Counted from the stretch's first letter, positions 46,501 to 53,121 are shown. The stretch: 64,000 nucleotides of DNA from Calothrix sp. NIES-2100 (GCF_002368195.1 NZ_AP018178.1:5484145-5548144); one strand, 5' to 3'. Numbers and translations: made by a program. Notes: generated by a model not told the origin, from the sequence alone.

Positions 46501-47569
46501 TAAAAACGACAGCATTACTACAGGTTCCGGTAACGATACCGTTAACGGTGGTGCAGGCAATGACAGCATTAATGGTGGTTTAGGTAATGACAGCATTAAT
46601 GGTGGCGACGGCAACGACACTATCAACGGTGGTGGCGGAACAGATATCGTCGATGGCGGTGCAGGCAGTGACCGATTAATCCTCGACCTATCCAGCATAA
46701 GCGGTAACCAGACCTTGGGCTTACTGGGCAGTAACTTCACCTTGGGTGGAGTCACCGCGACAAACTTTGAAGAATTCAGCATCACCACAGGTTCGGGTAA
46801 CGACAGCATTAACCAACCCACCACAGTCAACGCTGCTATCTACCGTCGCAACGACACCATCAACACAGGTTCCGGCAACGACACCATCAACCTGGGGTTA
46901 GGCACAGACGACCGCGCTGATGGCGGTACAGGTGATGACCTGCTGATTGTGGACTACTCTGTAGATGATGTCGGTCAACAGATGTATTTCAGTGCTTACA
47001 GCTATAGTAGCGGCGAGTCCTATGGCAGTGCCTACCGTTATCAAGCAGCCAGCAGCAGCTATCTCGATTACATCTACTTCAACAACATCAATCGTTTCCA
47101 AGTCACAGGCACGAGTAAAAACGACACCATTACTACAGGTTCCGGTAACGATACCATACTCGGTGGTGCAGGCAATGACAGCATTAATGGTGGGGCTGGT
47201 GATGATATTCTAACTGGAGGTTTAGGCAATGATACGCTAACAGGTAGCACTGGAGCAGACAAATTTACTGTGAATGCTGCTAATCAAGGGATTGATGTTA
47301 TTACTGATTTCTTGAGTAGTCAAGGCGACAAAATGTATGTTTCTGCCTCTGGTTTTGGTGGTGGTTTAGTAGCAGGTGCAACAATTACATCTGAGCAATT
47401 TGTCTTAGGCACAGCTGCGGGTGATGCTTCCGATCGCTTTATCTATAACTCGACTACTGGAGATTTATTGTTTGACATTGATGGTACAGGCGCTCTTGCA
47501 GCTACGCAAATTGCTGTACTAAGTTCCAAGCCTTCTTTGACTTATAGTGACATTGTTGTCATTGCTTAG
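40526..47569 (+). CDS. giant RHS/YD-repeat and RTX calcium-binding protein
   Basis: A 2347-residue protein with an unusual mosaic. RHS/YD repeats fill residues about 45-600 and end in the RHS core signature DPIGLNGGDTNLYRYV with FIDPFG near 630. A glycine-zipper region (632-712) looks membrane-active. Asp-rich EF-hand-like loops (755-890: LDLDNDGIELISL, DSNNDNIINASD, DKDQDGDSD) and a helical stretch (910-1150) come next. RTX nonapeptides (GGxGxDxxx) begin near 1153 and merge into five copies of a 205-residue unit. The last 110 residues lack RTX repeats and resemble C-terminal secretion regions. Type I secretion and calcium folding are expected; no ABC or HlyD gene is nearby. The start is uncertain: ATG at 40634 is an alternative. 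No toxin domain is recognised. Confidence 0.85.
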   Translation: MKKLKISPNKGYLSQCNLGNNSKILEFQIKFSDKSRMSTSTRPVTYSYVSPGVINIIDATGSTTLIRFTSTGQIQTIQDPLNRSTQFTYDANDYLSQITAPGNTISKFSYDVQGRLLSQTDPLNQTVSFTYTGNLDSPTTVKDQKGQVTQYSYNTYGELSGITYANGTSETFSYDLSGNLAQVKERSGDTFQYTYDSTGKVTRKTFDDGTFESYTYNTNGNLTAITKGSGTISLEYDTNNRLTKITYPNGRWLQYTYDSDGKRTKMVDESGFTVNYSYDADDRLVGLTNATGGSLITYTYDAIGRLSKETNGNGTYTIYKYDAASQLTEISNYAANGTVNSFFRYTYDNLGRQTSVTTTEGKWTYEYDATEQLTRAFLDYTNASLTDQDLRYTYDAAGNRISSTVNGVTTNYTANNLNQYTQVGSGIYTYDSDGNLIKVVDGTQTWTYVYNDENRLISGTTPQGTFAYEYNALGDRTAVVYNGQRTEYLVDPFGWGNVTGEYNGTGGLIANYAHGIGLVGRFGSGGVANYYDFDAVGSTVGLTGASGTYVNSYSYRPFGETLTKVETVSNSFRYIGQWGVMDEGNGLDFMRARYYDSYTGKFTTSDPIGLNGGDTNLYRYVFNNPVIFIDPFGTTATVGGTVGGTVGGAVGGAAGRAVGRAVGGAVGGAVGLAFGGPAGGFYGYFAGTYYGGLAGQFLGAAVGRYFGSKFGDFLEDSMGKDIPGGAEGDPSTGLPWPGGPGDPGSSGSWGGAKNAISPLVLDLDNDGIELISLQNSTAFFDLDADGFAERTGWVKADDGILALDKNNNYQIDDITEVFGNATTDGFIILKQLDSNNDNIINASDAQFADLRIWRDKDQDGDSDIGELRSLTDLGIKSINLNYQAVNLTNEGNRISSTSTYTLANGTTRQIVDVWFTLDQLTSYYSKDYQLKAETLFLPTLKGYGNLPDLYIAMSKDSTLLGMMRDLVLLDTSNYEQFYSQFLTQVEAFLYRWAGVQNVAANSRGAYIDGRKLAFLETFFGEGFSQSGWGANPGPQASSILLGIWNNLFREFSGRLLVQGSLRNLFPETTYNLANDSLESSTDLSTVLNLLAANAPTNGDQAIIYWSLVIAGLDAYENRFGLSQTDYDQRINQALASSQLSGYLNALRQPNFLGIADDVIGGTSGNDIINGGLGNDRINGGNGDDVISGGSGDDDLDGGFGNDKVSGNDGNDIIRGGLGIDTLDGGSGNDTVNLDLSGQTINLTITNPSGGINLPGIVTATNFENFTITTGSGNDQVLQAALIGGVVYRSNDTFNGGAGNDTINPGLGLNDRADGGAGDDLLILDYSIDDVGNGMTFNSYTGTEGTSGSAGRTSTTGTWIDSISFNGINRFQITGTSKNDTITTGAGNDTINGGAGNDTINGGTGNDSINGGDGNDTITVGAGNDTVDGGVGSDRLVLDLSTETTGRTFGVISGDITIPGVVSATNFEEFSIITGSGNDSINQPTTVNAAIYRRNDTFNTGSGNDTINLGLGTDDRADGGTGDDLLIVDYSVDDVGRQMYFSAYSYSSGESYGSAYRYQAASSSYLDYIYFNNINRFQVTGTSKNDSITTGSGNDTVNGGAGNDSINGGLGNDSINGGDGNDTINGGGGTDIVDGGAGSDRLILDLSSISGNQTLGLLGSSLTLGGVSATNFEEYTITTGAGNDSINQPTTVNSAIYRRNDTFNTGSGNDTINLGLGTDDRADGGTGDDLLIVDYSVDDVGRQMYFSANSYSTGESYGSAYRYQAATSSYLDYIYFNNINRFQVTGTSKNDSITTGSGNDTVNGGAGNDSINGGLGNDSINGGDGNDTINGGGGTDIVDGGAGSDRLILDLSSISGNQTLGLLGSSLTLGGVSATNFEEYTITTGSGNDSINQPTTVNSAIYRRNDTFNTGSGNDTINLGLGTDDRADGGTGDDLLIVDYSVDDVGRQMYFSANSYSTGESYGSAYRYQAATSSYLDYIYFNNINRFQVTGTSKNDSITTGSGNDTVNGGAGNDSINGGLGNDSINGGDGNDTINGGGGTDIVDGGAGSDRLILDLSSISGNQTLGLLGSNFTLGGVTATNFEEFSITTGSGNDSINQPTTVNAAIYRRNDTINTGSGNDTINLGLGTDDRADGGTGDDLLIVDYSVDDVGQQMYFSAYSYSSGESYGSAYRYQAASSSYLDYIYFNNINRFQVTGTSKNDTITTGSGNDTILGGAGNDSINGGAGDDILTGGLGNDTLTGSTGADKFTVNAANQGIDVITDFLSSQGDKMYVSASGFGGGLVAGATITSEQFVLGTAAGDASDRFIYNSTTGDLLFDIDGTGALAATQIAVLSSKPSLTYSDIVVIA
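44392..47200 (+). repeat. five tandem copies of a 615-bp coding repeat
   Basis: Units start at about 44392, 45007, 45622, 46237 and 46852 (the last is partial), so the spacing is 615 bp or 205 codons. Each encodes a stretch starting RRNDTF, through NLGLGTDDRADGG, a YSVDDVG core, FNNINRFQVTGTSKND and a run of RTX nonapeptides. Units 3 and 4 are nearly identical at the DNA level, differing at only a handful of bases, while unit 1 is clearly diverged. This implies recent unequal exchange or gene conversion. Short-read assemblies may miscount the copies. Confidence 0.92.
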
Positions 47570-47655
47570 AGGTTGTTTGAAAAGTCGGGAATGTTGTAAA
47601 AAAGCTCTCTCAGTATACGCTGTGAATAGATAACAAACAGCACCGAGAGAGTGGT

Positions 47656-48472
47656 ATGAGTAAAGCATACAAGAGCAACCTGAGTTTAGAGCAATATAAA
47701 TTGATTAGTGACCTAATTCCGGAAGCGAAACCAGGTGGTCGAAAACGTGAAGTCAATATGTGGGAGGTGATTAACGCGATTTTCTACATTTTGGTAGAAG
47801 GAGTTAGATGGCGATAAGCCTTCGGCATAGCTTCGCTTACCGCTGCCTGGAGACTTTCCAGCTTGGCAGACGGTCTACACACAATTGGGAACTGGCGTAA
47901 AGATGGAACTTGGCTAAAAATTCATGACAGCCTGAGACAATGGGTTCGGATAGAAAATCAACGCCAACAAGCGCCCATCCGAGGCAATAATTCACAGTCA
48001 AAGCGTGAAAAGCGCCGCAATGGTCAGCAAGTTAGTTGGTTTTGATGCAGGTAAAAAGACCAAAGGACGTAAGCGATTTATGACCGTCGATACCTTGGGA
48101 TTAGTGTTGAGGGTTTTAGTCACCGCAGCCAATGTAGCTGAACGAGAAGGAGGAAAACAAGTTCTCAAACGGGTCAAACAGTCTCATCAAAAGATATCTC
48201 GTTTGACAACCATCTGGGTAGATGGTGGTTTTGATGGAGAACCTTTTATGCAGTGGGTGATGAATGTTTGCCGTTGGATTGTGCAGGTAGTTTTGCGATC
48301 GCAAGAGGCTAAGGGTTTTGTGTTGCTCAAAAAACGTTGGGTTGTAGAGCGAACTTTTGGTTGGCTCATGGGATGTCGCCGATTAGTTCGCGATTATGAG
48401 TTATTGCCCGAAACATCCGAGACTTTTATTTATCTTGCAATGATACGTATTATGGTGAGGCGATTGGCATAA
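47656..48472 (+). pseudogene. IS5-type transposase, disrupted
   Basis: Starts MSKAYKSNLSLEQYKL, the usual N-terminus of this family, and reads 53 codons to an in-frame TAA at 47815-47817 created by an inserted small palindromic repeat. Downstream pieces continue in other frames: TWLKIHDSLRQWVRIENQRQQ around 47900-47975 and the C-terminal half from 48005 (KSAAMVSKLVGFDAGK to EDYELLPETSETF-like end). Further lesions are a frame shift near 47885 and a deletion/insertion near 47990-48003, where the usual DSQS segment with the first catalytic aspartate is lost. The protein cannot be made whole, so the element cannot move itself. Confidence 0.92.
47815..47842. repeat. small dispersed repeat inserted in the transposase gene
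   Basis: About 28 bases separate W-R codons from the expected L-P-G-D-F-P codons. The segment contains GGCATAGCTTCGC (47824-47836), which is repeated exactly at 60101-60113, and TAAGC/GCTTA arms. It introduces the stop codon and a frame shift, so it arrived after the IS. The exact insertion edges cannot be fixed without an intact relative. Confidence 0.7.
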
Positions 48473-48563
48473 TTTTTAGCCCTCAAAAACTTTTCAAACA
48501 ACCTCTTAAGCACAGATTTTAAAATTGCATTTTTGTGCAATTGTGTCAATATTTTTTGCTGCT

Positions 48564-48596
48564 ACAGTGGTCAGTGCATCTGACCACTGTTTTTTA
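48564..48596. terminator. rho-independent terminator with T tail
   Basis: ACAGTGGTCAG (48564-48574) and CTGACCACTGT (48580-48590) form a perfect 11-bp stem with a 5-base loop, followed by TTTTTT. It would end plus-strand transcripts from the RHS-RTX gene, from which it is now separated by the insertion sequence, and may also serve the convergent uppP gene on the other strand. Confidence 0.85.
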
Positions 48597-49559
48597 TTAA
48601 ATATTCTTCAACAAACCGGCACTAATTGCCCCTAGTATGGCGACACCAAATGCCAATCGATACCAAATAAACACCCAGGTGCTGCGGGTTTTGAGGAAGC
48701 TTAGTAATCCGGCGATCGCAATATAGGAGAAAATGGTAGCCGAAATCACGCCTGCAACTAAGGGAATCATGGCTGCACTACTTAATCCTGCGCCTAAAAC
48801 ATCTTTTAACTCAACTAACCCGGCGAGAGTAATGGCGGGAATCCCTAGCAAAAACGAAAACCTCGCGGCTGTTTCCCGTTCTAATCCCATAAATAACCCC
48901 CCTGTCAGGGTAGAACCAGAACGCGATACACCAGGGATTAATGCTAAACATTGCGCCAAACCCATTAATAGCCCATCATTCATTGTCAGCTTTTCAAAGT
49001 TGCGTTCACGTTTACCTAGTTGTTCCGCCAATCCCAGCAACAGCGACATAACTATAGAAGCAATGGCGATCGCACTTAAGCTTCTGATCGGAGAATTATC
49101 ATAATCAGGAATTAATTTTTTGATTAACAGTCCAAAGAAAATAATTGGCAAAGTCCCCAACATTATCCCCAAAGCCAGCCGCAAGTCATAGTCATGATAA
49201 TCTTTAAGGGCGATCGCTCTTACCGATCCTTTAACAATTCGTGCCAAGTCTGGCCAGAAGTACCACAGCACAGCAGCAATACTACCCAATTGAATAATTG
49301 CTGTAAAAGCGACCCCCGGATCACCCCAACCCAGCACCACAGGTACAACTTTTAAATGGGCTGTGCTACTAATTGGTAAGAATTCCGTCATTCCTTGGAC
49401 GAAACCTAAAATAATCGCTTGCAAAATATTCATTTGCTGCACCCCATCAGCCGCCCCGTTAGGCTCGGCGCTGAGAACTTGCAGCGGAAATGCGGCTACT
49501 GAGACAGTAGCAGATACCGCACTTAACATTACGAACCATTGACGTTTGAATAAAGCCAT
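48597..49559 (-). CDS. uppP: undecaprenyl-diphosphatase
   Basis: A 320-residue membrane enzyme (BacA family) that dephosphorylates undecaprenyl pyrophosphate, recycling the lipid carrier used for peptidoglycan and EPS. Motifs visible are GFVQGMTEFLPISSTAHL and ALIPGVSRSGSTLTGGLFMG, with eight or so membrane helices. The usual family start corresponds to MNILQAIILG near residue 43. Here about 42 extra N-terminal residues look like a hydrophobic signal-type leader (ATVSVAAFPLQVLSAEP), a feature seen in some cyanobacterial proteins. The ATG at 49559 is used. It is separate from the EPS locus and shares its function only through the carrier. Confidence 0.93.
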   Translation of the reverse strand: MALFKRQWFVMLSAVSATVSVAAFPLQVLSAEPNGAADGVQQMNILQAIILGFVQGMTEFLPISSTAHLKVVPVVLGWGDPGVAFTAIIQLGSIAAVLWYFWPDLARIVKGSVRAIALKDYHDYDLRLALGIMLGTLPIIFFGLLIKKLIPDYDNSPIRSLSAIAIASIVMSLLLGLAEQLGKRERNFEKLTMNDGLLMGLAQCLALIPGVSRSGSTLTGGLFMGLERETAARFSFLLGIPAITLAGLVELKDVLGAGLSSAAMIPLVAGVISATIFSYIAIAGLLSFLKTRSTWVFIWYRLAFGVAILGAISAGLLKNI

Positions 49560-49975
49560 CAGTTTACCTGCGATCGCTGACACTACAACCAATTAAACAA
49601 ACAACTACCTGGGTAACTTGCCAGGATAAACATAAAACAAAACTGCGGGTTGTCATTTATCCCCACAAAGACGCGCCATTAATTTAGCACTCTCCAATTT
49701 TGAGAGTAGCGGTTAATAGCTAGAGTTTCTCTGAAATAGATTAAGCCTTGACGACAATCTTTTAAAGTTTGTGCGATCGCTAATTAGTCATTTGTCATTT
49801 GTCATTTGTCATTTGTCATTGGACATTTGTCTTCATCATCTCCCCACACCCCCCTCATCCCCCTCTGCCCCCCTCCATTTCTCGAAAAATCAGGTAAAAT
49901 AAATATGCCCCTGGGGGGGATTCTGCGGTGTGATATCTTAAGTAAGATAAAGTTTAGTAACAATTATTAAAAACG
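49560..49975. other. gene-free spacer with heptamer tandem repeat
   Basis: Between the divergent uppP and DUF3120 genes. A tandem GTCATTT heptamer array lies at 49786-49832 (about six units, the last altered to GGACATTT). Around 49840-49880 there is a C-rich CCCCTC run. No gene or clear promoter is seen. Confidence 0.65.
49786..49832. repeat. heptamer STRR array (GTCATTT)n
   Basis: Head-to-tail GTCATTT units with a final degenerate copy, typical of short tandemly repeated repetitive sequences in Nostocales. No unique spacers, so not CRISPR. Confidence 0.85.
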
Positions 49976-50755
49976 TTGATTAATAATACATTGACCTCAT
50001 ACAGTACTTCTACTGCCTCTATTGATACAGAAGGTCTCAGCATTAATCAGGGGCGCAAAGGCATCGGTGAATTAGAGACGACACTCTCGCAATCTCCCAA
50101 TCTGCCAATTGCTCCAGCTTCCACAAAAGTTTGGCTAGTGCTGGCGGCGGCGGTGTTTTTGGTATCTGTACCAGTGTTTATTGAAGCACCACTAGTGCGA
50201 TCGCTACCAAGTTTAAGTTTGGCGATGACAGGATTGTGGGTATGGCTAAGTTTTACCTTAATGTCACGTCCTGCAACTTATCTTTGGGGTGATTTACTGC
50301 TGGGTTTTAGCTGGAGTTGGCTAGCAGGCGCAATTTACTGGGGATGGTTACGTTGGGAACCTCTATGGCATTTACCAGTAGAGTCTATAGGGTTACCCTT
50401 CGCCTGTTGGTGTCTGGCGCGGAATTGGGGCAAAGTTGGTAACTGGTTTTATTTAGGTTCTTTATTCGGTACAGTCTTAACGGATGTGTATTTTTATGTA
50501 GTAGATTTAATGCCCTATTGGCGGCAAATCATGCAAGTAGAACCCGATCGCGTCTCACCAATTTTACAAACTGCCGTCCTGCAAGTACAAACACCTTGGG
50601 GGGAAGGTTGGGCAGTAACTCTCGCTTTGGTACTGTTAACTTTTGGGATTGTACCCTTATTTAAAAAGCAACGACACTGGTATGCCTTTAGCGGTGCCGT
50701 TTTAAGCACCATTTTGGTAGACAGCCTATTTTTGTTAGCAGCAATTTTAGTTTGA
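49976..50755 (+). CDS. DUF3120 cyanobacterial membrane protein
   Basis: A 259-residue protein of unknown function found in cyanobacteria. The N-terminal 50 residues are Ser/Thr-rich and variable. About six hydrophobic helices follow (around 50-68, 80-95, 103-122, 155-175, 210-228, 240-257), with a tryptophan-rich FSWSWLAGAIYWGWLRWEPL core. The only in-frame starts are TTG codons; 49976 gives the length above and TTG at 49991 is a possible alternative. Upstream sequence shows no clear ribosome site. Its neighbour uppP is divergent and gives no clear functional link. Confidence 0.8.
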   Translation: MINNTLTSYSTSTASIDTEGLSINQGRKGIGELETTLSQSPNLPIAPASTKVWLVLAAAVFLVSVPVFIEAPLVRSLPSLSLAMTGLWVWLSFTLMSRPATYLWGDLLLGFSWSWLAGAIYWGWLRWEPLWHLPVESIGLPFACWCLARNWGKVGNWFYLGSLFGTVLTDVYFYVVDLMPYWRQIMQVEPDRVSPILQTAVLQVQTPWGEGWAVTLALVLLTFGIVPLFKKQRHWYAFSGAVLSTILVDSLFLLAAILV

Positions 50756-51077
50756 GGATAGATCCGCGCTATGCAGGGTTTAACAGTGCTAAACCCCAGA
50801 GACAAATGTGTTTTTCCGACTATACATATTTGGTATTTTTTATCAATCCGTAAGTCCTAACAAGTAGCCCTTTCAAGGTGACTCGAAAAATCTTTGCTTT
50901 CTTCTCTGCGTCCTTTGCGTCTTCTCTGCGAGACGCTGCGCGAAGGCGGTGCAAAAATATTTTATTTAACCACAGAGTCACAGAGAACACACAGATAAGA
51001 GATTAAAAAGGCATTTTTTTACCAACATTTTTAACCACCTTGAAAGGGGTAGTCTTAACAACTAGTATTTCAATGTT
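50756..51077. other. intergenic region with a palindromic element
   Basis: Between the convergent DUF3120 and AMIN-domain genes. A weak hairpin (GGGTTTA at 50776-50782 with TAAACCC at 50790-50796) sits soon after the DUF3120 stop. The rest is mostly the 181-bp element described next. Confidence 0.6.
50868..51048. repeat. MITE-like element with 13-bp terminal inverted repeats
   Basis: CCCTTTCAAGGTG at 50868-50880 is the exact complement of CACCTTGAAAGGG at 51036-51048. Inside are CTCTGCGTCCTTTGCG and a partly matching AACCACAGAGTCACAGAG arm, a well-known kind of cyanobacterial intergenic repeat. The GAGACGCTGCGCGAA motif near 50931-50945, also present at 60085-60098, looks like a small repeat inserted secondarily. 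No coding frame is present. Confidence 0.7.
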
Positions 51078-52424
51078 CTAGAAATTCCCGTTGTCACGAG
51101 AACTAACCCCAGCCACAGGATTGGGCTGATTGAGGTAATTGTAAACAAGCTGGGAAACCTGGCGAATAAAGTCTCTACCGCGCGAATCTTTGTAAGGACG
51201 TTTGACAAAAATAGCTGCTAAGTAACGCTTACCATTGGGCATAGTGACAAATCCCGCATCGCCAATGAGAAAACCGATATCTCCGGTTTTATTGGCGATA
51301 ACAGCGCCTTTTCCTAAACCAGCAGGAAGCAGAGTGTGAATACTAGTGTGACGCAAAATATCTAAAGCTTGTTCTTTGCTTGAAAGAGAAACCAGCTTGT
51401 TATTAACTAACAAAGCCAATACTCGCGCCATATCTTGAGAACTGGTGGTATTAGTTCCTCTCAAGTCAGCCAATAATCGCCTAATTACGGTGTCTTTCAA
51501 TCCCCAACTGCGGAAACGCTGATTGAGTTTCGCCGCCCCACCCAAGCGATCGATAATCATGTTGGTGGCGGTATTATCACTAATAGTCACCATCTTGGTG
51601 ATAGTTTCTAAAGCTGTGTATTTCTTGCCCACTCGCTCATACTGCATTTCTCCAGAACCGTTGGTTACCAAGTCACCACGCATCGTCAACTTTTCATCCA
51701 GCCTGACTTTACCAGCATCTAAATCCTGAAAAAAGGCAATGAGAATCGGCAGTTTAATTGTACTAGCTGCGGGGAAAACGCGATCACCTCCAATATCCAA
51801 ATAATTCCCAGTATCCAAATCGAGGAAAAACATCCCTGTTTGGAGAAAACTGTAGCGATTCATCAAGGCTTTAATCTGCGGTTCTAAAGCCTTCATCGAT
51901 GAATTCAAAGGGACAACACCCGCAAATAAATTTTTGTTAGTCACGATTGGCGGTGTGCTGGGTTGTTCTGTAGTCACTACCGGGGGAATATTTGGCGGAG
52001 TTACTGCCAATCTTAATGCTTGGGGTACTTGCACAGACCAATGATTGGCAGATTCTTGTTGCAGCTTAACTTGGGCTGGATCTAAGGTGTAACCGGGCGC
52101 TACAGTAATTAGTATGCGAGTAGTATTAGCATCAAACTGTGCAATCTGAATTTTTTGCGTTACCGCCCCTATCCTTTGACTTACTTGGGGATAGCCAAGG
52201 GTAACTCCTGGTAAATCAATTACTAGACGGGTAGGATTAGCTAGCAGTTGCACTCTCGGTTGTACATTTTCATCTGTGGTAAAGTCCAGATGATTGCGGT
52301 TGCTATCAAAATGCCAATTGGCAATTGTCGCCGCTTTCACCGTTGAACCAACCAGCAAGGTACTTAAAAAGCTGGCTAATACCCAGCTTGCTTTAACAAG
52401 ATTGTGTGTGTGTGTGAGTCGCAT
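51078..52424 (-). CDS. AMIN-domain serine hydrolase of the class A beta-lactamase/PBP fold
   Basis: A 448-residue exported protein. The signal peptide (about 10-31) ends STVKAA. An AMIN domain (about 32-140), usually a peptidoglycan- or polysaccharide-binding module, precedes a proline-rich linker. The hydrolase domain (about 175-435) has the active-site motif Ser221-Thr-Ile-Lys224, Ser282-Asp283-Asn284, and Lys379-Thr380-Gly381. The usual deacylating glutamate box of true class A lactamases is replaced around 318-328 by LADLRGTNTT, so D,D-peptidase or a non-lactamase role is favoured. A (TG)7 run at 52403-52416 encodes THTH next to the start. Confidence 0.88.
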   Translation of the reverse strand: MRLTHTHNLVKASWVLASFLSTLLVGSTVKAATIANWHFDSNRNHLDFTTDENVQPRVQLLANPTRLVIDLPGVTLGYPQVSQRIGAVTQKIQIAQFDANTTRILITVAPGYTLDPAQVKLQQESANHWSVQVPQALRLAVTPPNIPPVVTTEQPSTPPIVTNKNLFAGVVPLNSSMKALEPQIKALMNRYSFLQTGMFFLDLDTGNYLDIGGDRVFPAASTIKLPILIAFFQDLDAGKVRLDEKLTMRGDLVTNGSGEMQYERVGKKYTALETITKMVTISDNTATNMIIDRLGGAAKLNQRFRSWGLKDTVIRRLLADLRGTNTTSSQDMARVLALLVNNKLVSLSSKEQALDILRHTSIHTLLPAGLGKGAVIANKTGDIGFLIGDAGFVTMPNGKRYLAAIFVKRPYKDSRGRDFIRQVSQLVYNYLNQPNPVAGVSSRDNGNF

Positions 52425-52574
52425 TAGTTAAAACTGTCCGTCAGAAAAGGATGCAAAAATTAACAAAGTTGCTGGCTATTAAAGCACAATACTGGCAATT
52501 TGTCAGAATGATCTAGTGCCGCAATCCTTTTACAGTGAATGATTGGTATTTCCGGAAAAACTTAGCTCAAACTT

Positions 52575-53120
52575 ATGGCTCATAATTTTGTCACAGTAGC
52601 CACCTTTAGCAACTCTATCGAGGCTAACCTAGCAAAGCAACTTCTGGAAGCTGAAGGTATTAGGTCATTTTTAGCCAACGAGTCCACCGTAGACTTGGCT
52701 TGGCATTTAACTGTAGCTGTCGGCTGGATTAAACTACAAGTTCATGAGTCAGAAGCAGCACAAGCTAGGTTTATTTTGGGGTCAAGCAACTTGGATGCTC
52801 AATCTGTTGCTGAGGGTGATGAAACTACAGCCCAAGAACAGTTGTTTGTTCAAGATGAAGCAGAAGATGACGAGATAATCAAAGTTTCATGGGCAGACCA
52901 AACAGCAGACAGAGCATTTCGAGTTGCTGTCATTGGTATAATTATTATCTTTTTACCTTTTCAGGTATATTCGCTCTGGCTATTGGTGCGTCTACTAGTC
53001 TCGCGCGATGCCTGCGGCGGGCTACGCCTACGCATCAGTCACAATAGACAATGGAAAGTTATTGCAGCACTGCTACTAAACTTACTCAATCTTTTTATCC
53101 TCTGGATAATGTTTTTTTGA
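52575..53120 (+). CDS. DUF2007 membrane protein carrying a small in-frame repeat insertion
   Basis: A 181-residue protein. The N-terminal DUF2007 domain (about 5-70: VTVATFSNSIEANLAKQLLEA) is a putative signal-transducing fold. An acidic linker follows (about 80-110), then two membrane helices (about 115-140 and 160-180) at the C-terminus. Residues 144-156 (SRDACGGLRLRIS), between the helices, are encoded by a GC-rich repeat that is probably inserted. The ORF stays open across it. It ends two bases before the convergent crtH gene's stop region. The role is unknown; it may be a membrane-bound regulator or scaffold. Confidence 0.75.
   Translation: MAHNFVTVATFSNSIEANLAKQLLEAEGIRSFLANESTVDLAWHLTVAVGWIKLQVHESEAAQARFILGSSNLDAQSVAEGDETTAQEQLFVQDEAEDDEIIKVSWADQTADRAFRVAVIGIIIIFLPFQVYSLWLLVRLLVSRDACGGLRLRISHNRQWKVIAALLLNLLNLFILWIMFF
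53002..53036. repeat. small GC-rich repeat inside a coding region
   Basis: CGCGCGATGCCTGCGG runs into GGGCTACGCCTACGCATC. It is much more GC-rich than the gene around it and shares CGCCTACGC with the 17-bp unit at 35301. It is interpreted as a small dispersed repeat inserted in frame, adding about 12 residues. Confidence 0.6.
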
Positions 53121-53121
53121 A

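Larger units (their letters stand above)
47569..48505 (+). mobile_element. decayed IS5-family insertion sequence with intact ends
   Basis: A 937-bp element with perfect 17-bp terminal inverted repeats GAGGTTGTTTGAAAAGT (47569-47585 and the complement at 48489-48505). A 3-bp TTA duplication flanks it at 47566-47568 and 48506-48508, fitting the TNA targets of the IS1031/ISL2 branch of IS5. It encodes a broken IS5-type transposase. It inserted in the stop codon of the RHS-RTX gene. The first base of the element turns TA into TAG, so the reading frame still ends at the same codon. Confidence 0.9.

Noticed and set aside
45053..47262. Series of minus-strand open frames repeated every 615 bases
   Set aside because: They are opposite-strand shadows of the RTX repeats. 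The spacing simply mirrors the coding repeat and the proteins have no independent similarity or start signals.
51078..52424. True class A beta-lactamase
   Set aside because: The glutamate box needed for deacylation is missing, although STIK, SDN and KTG are present.
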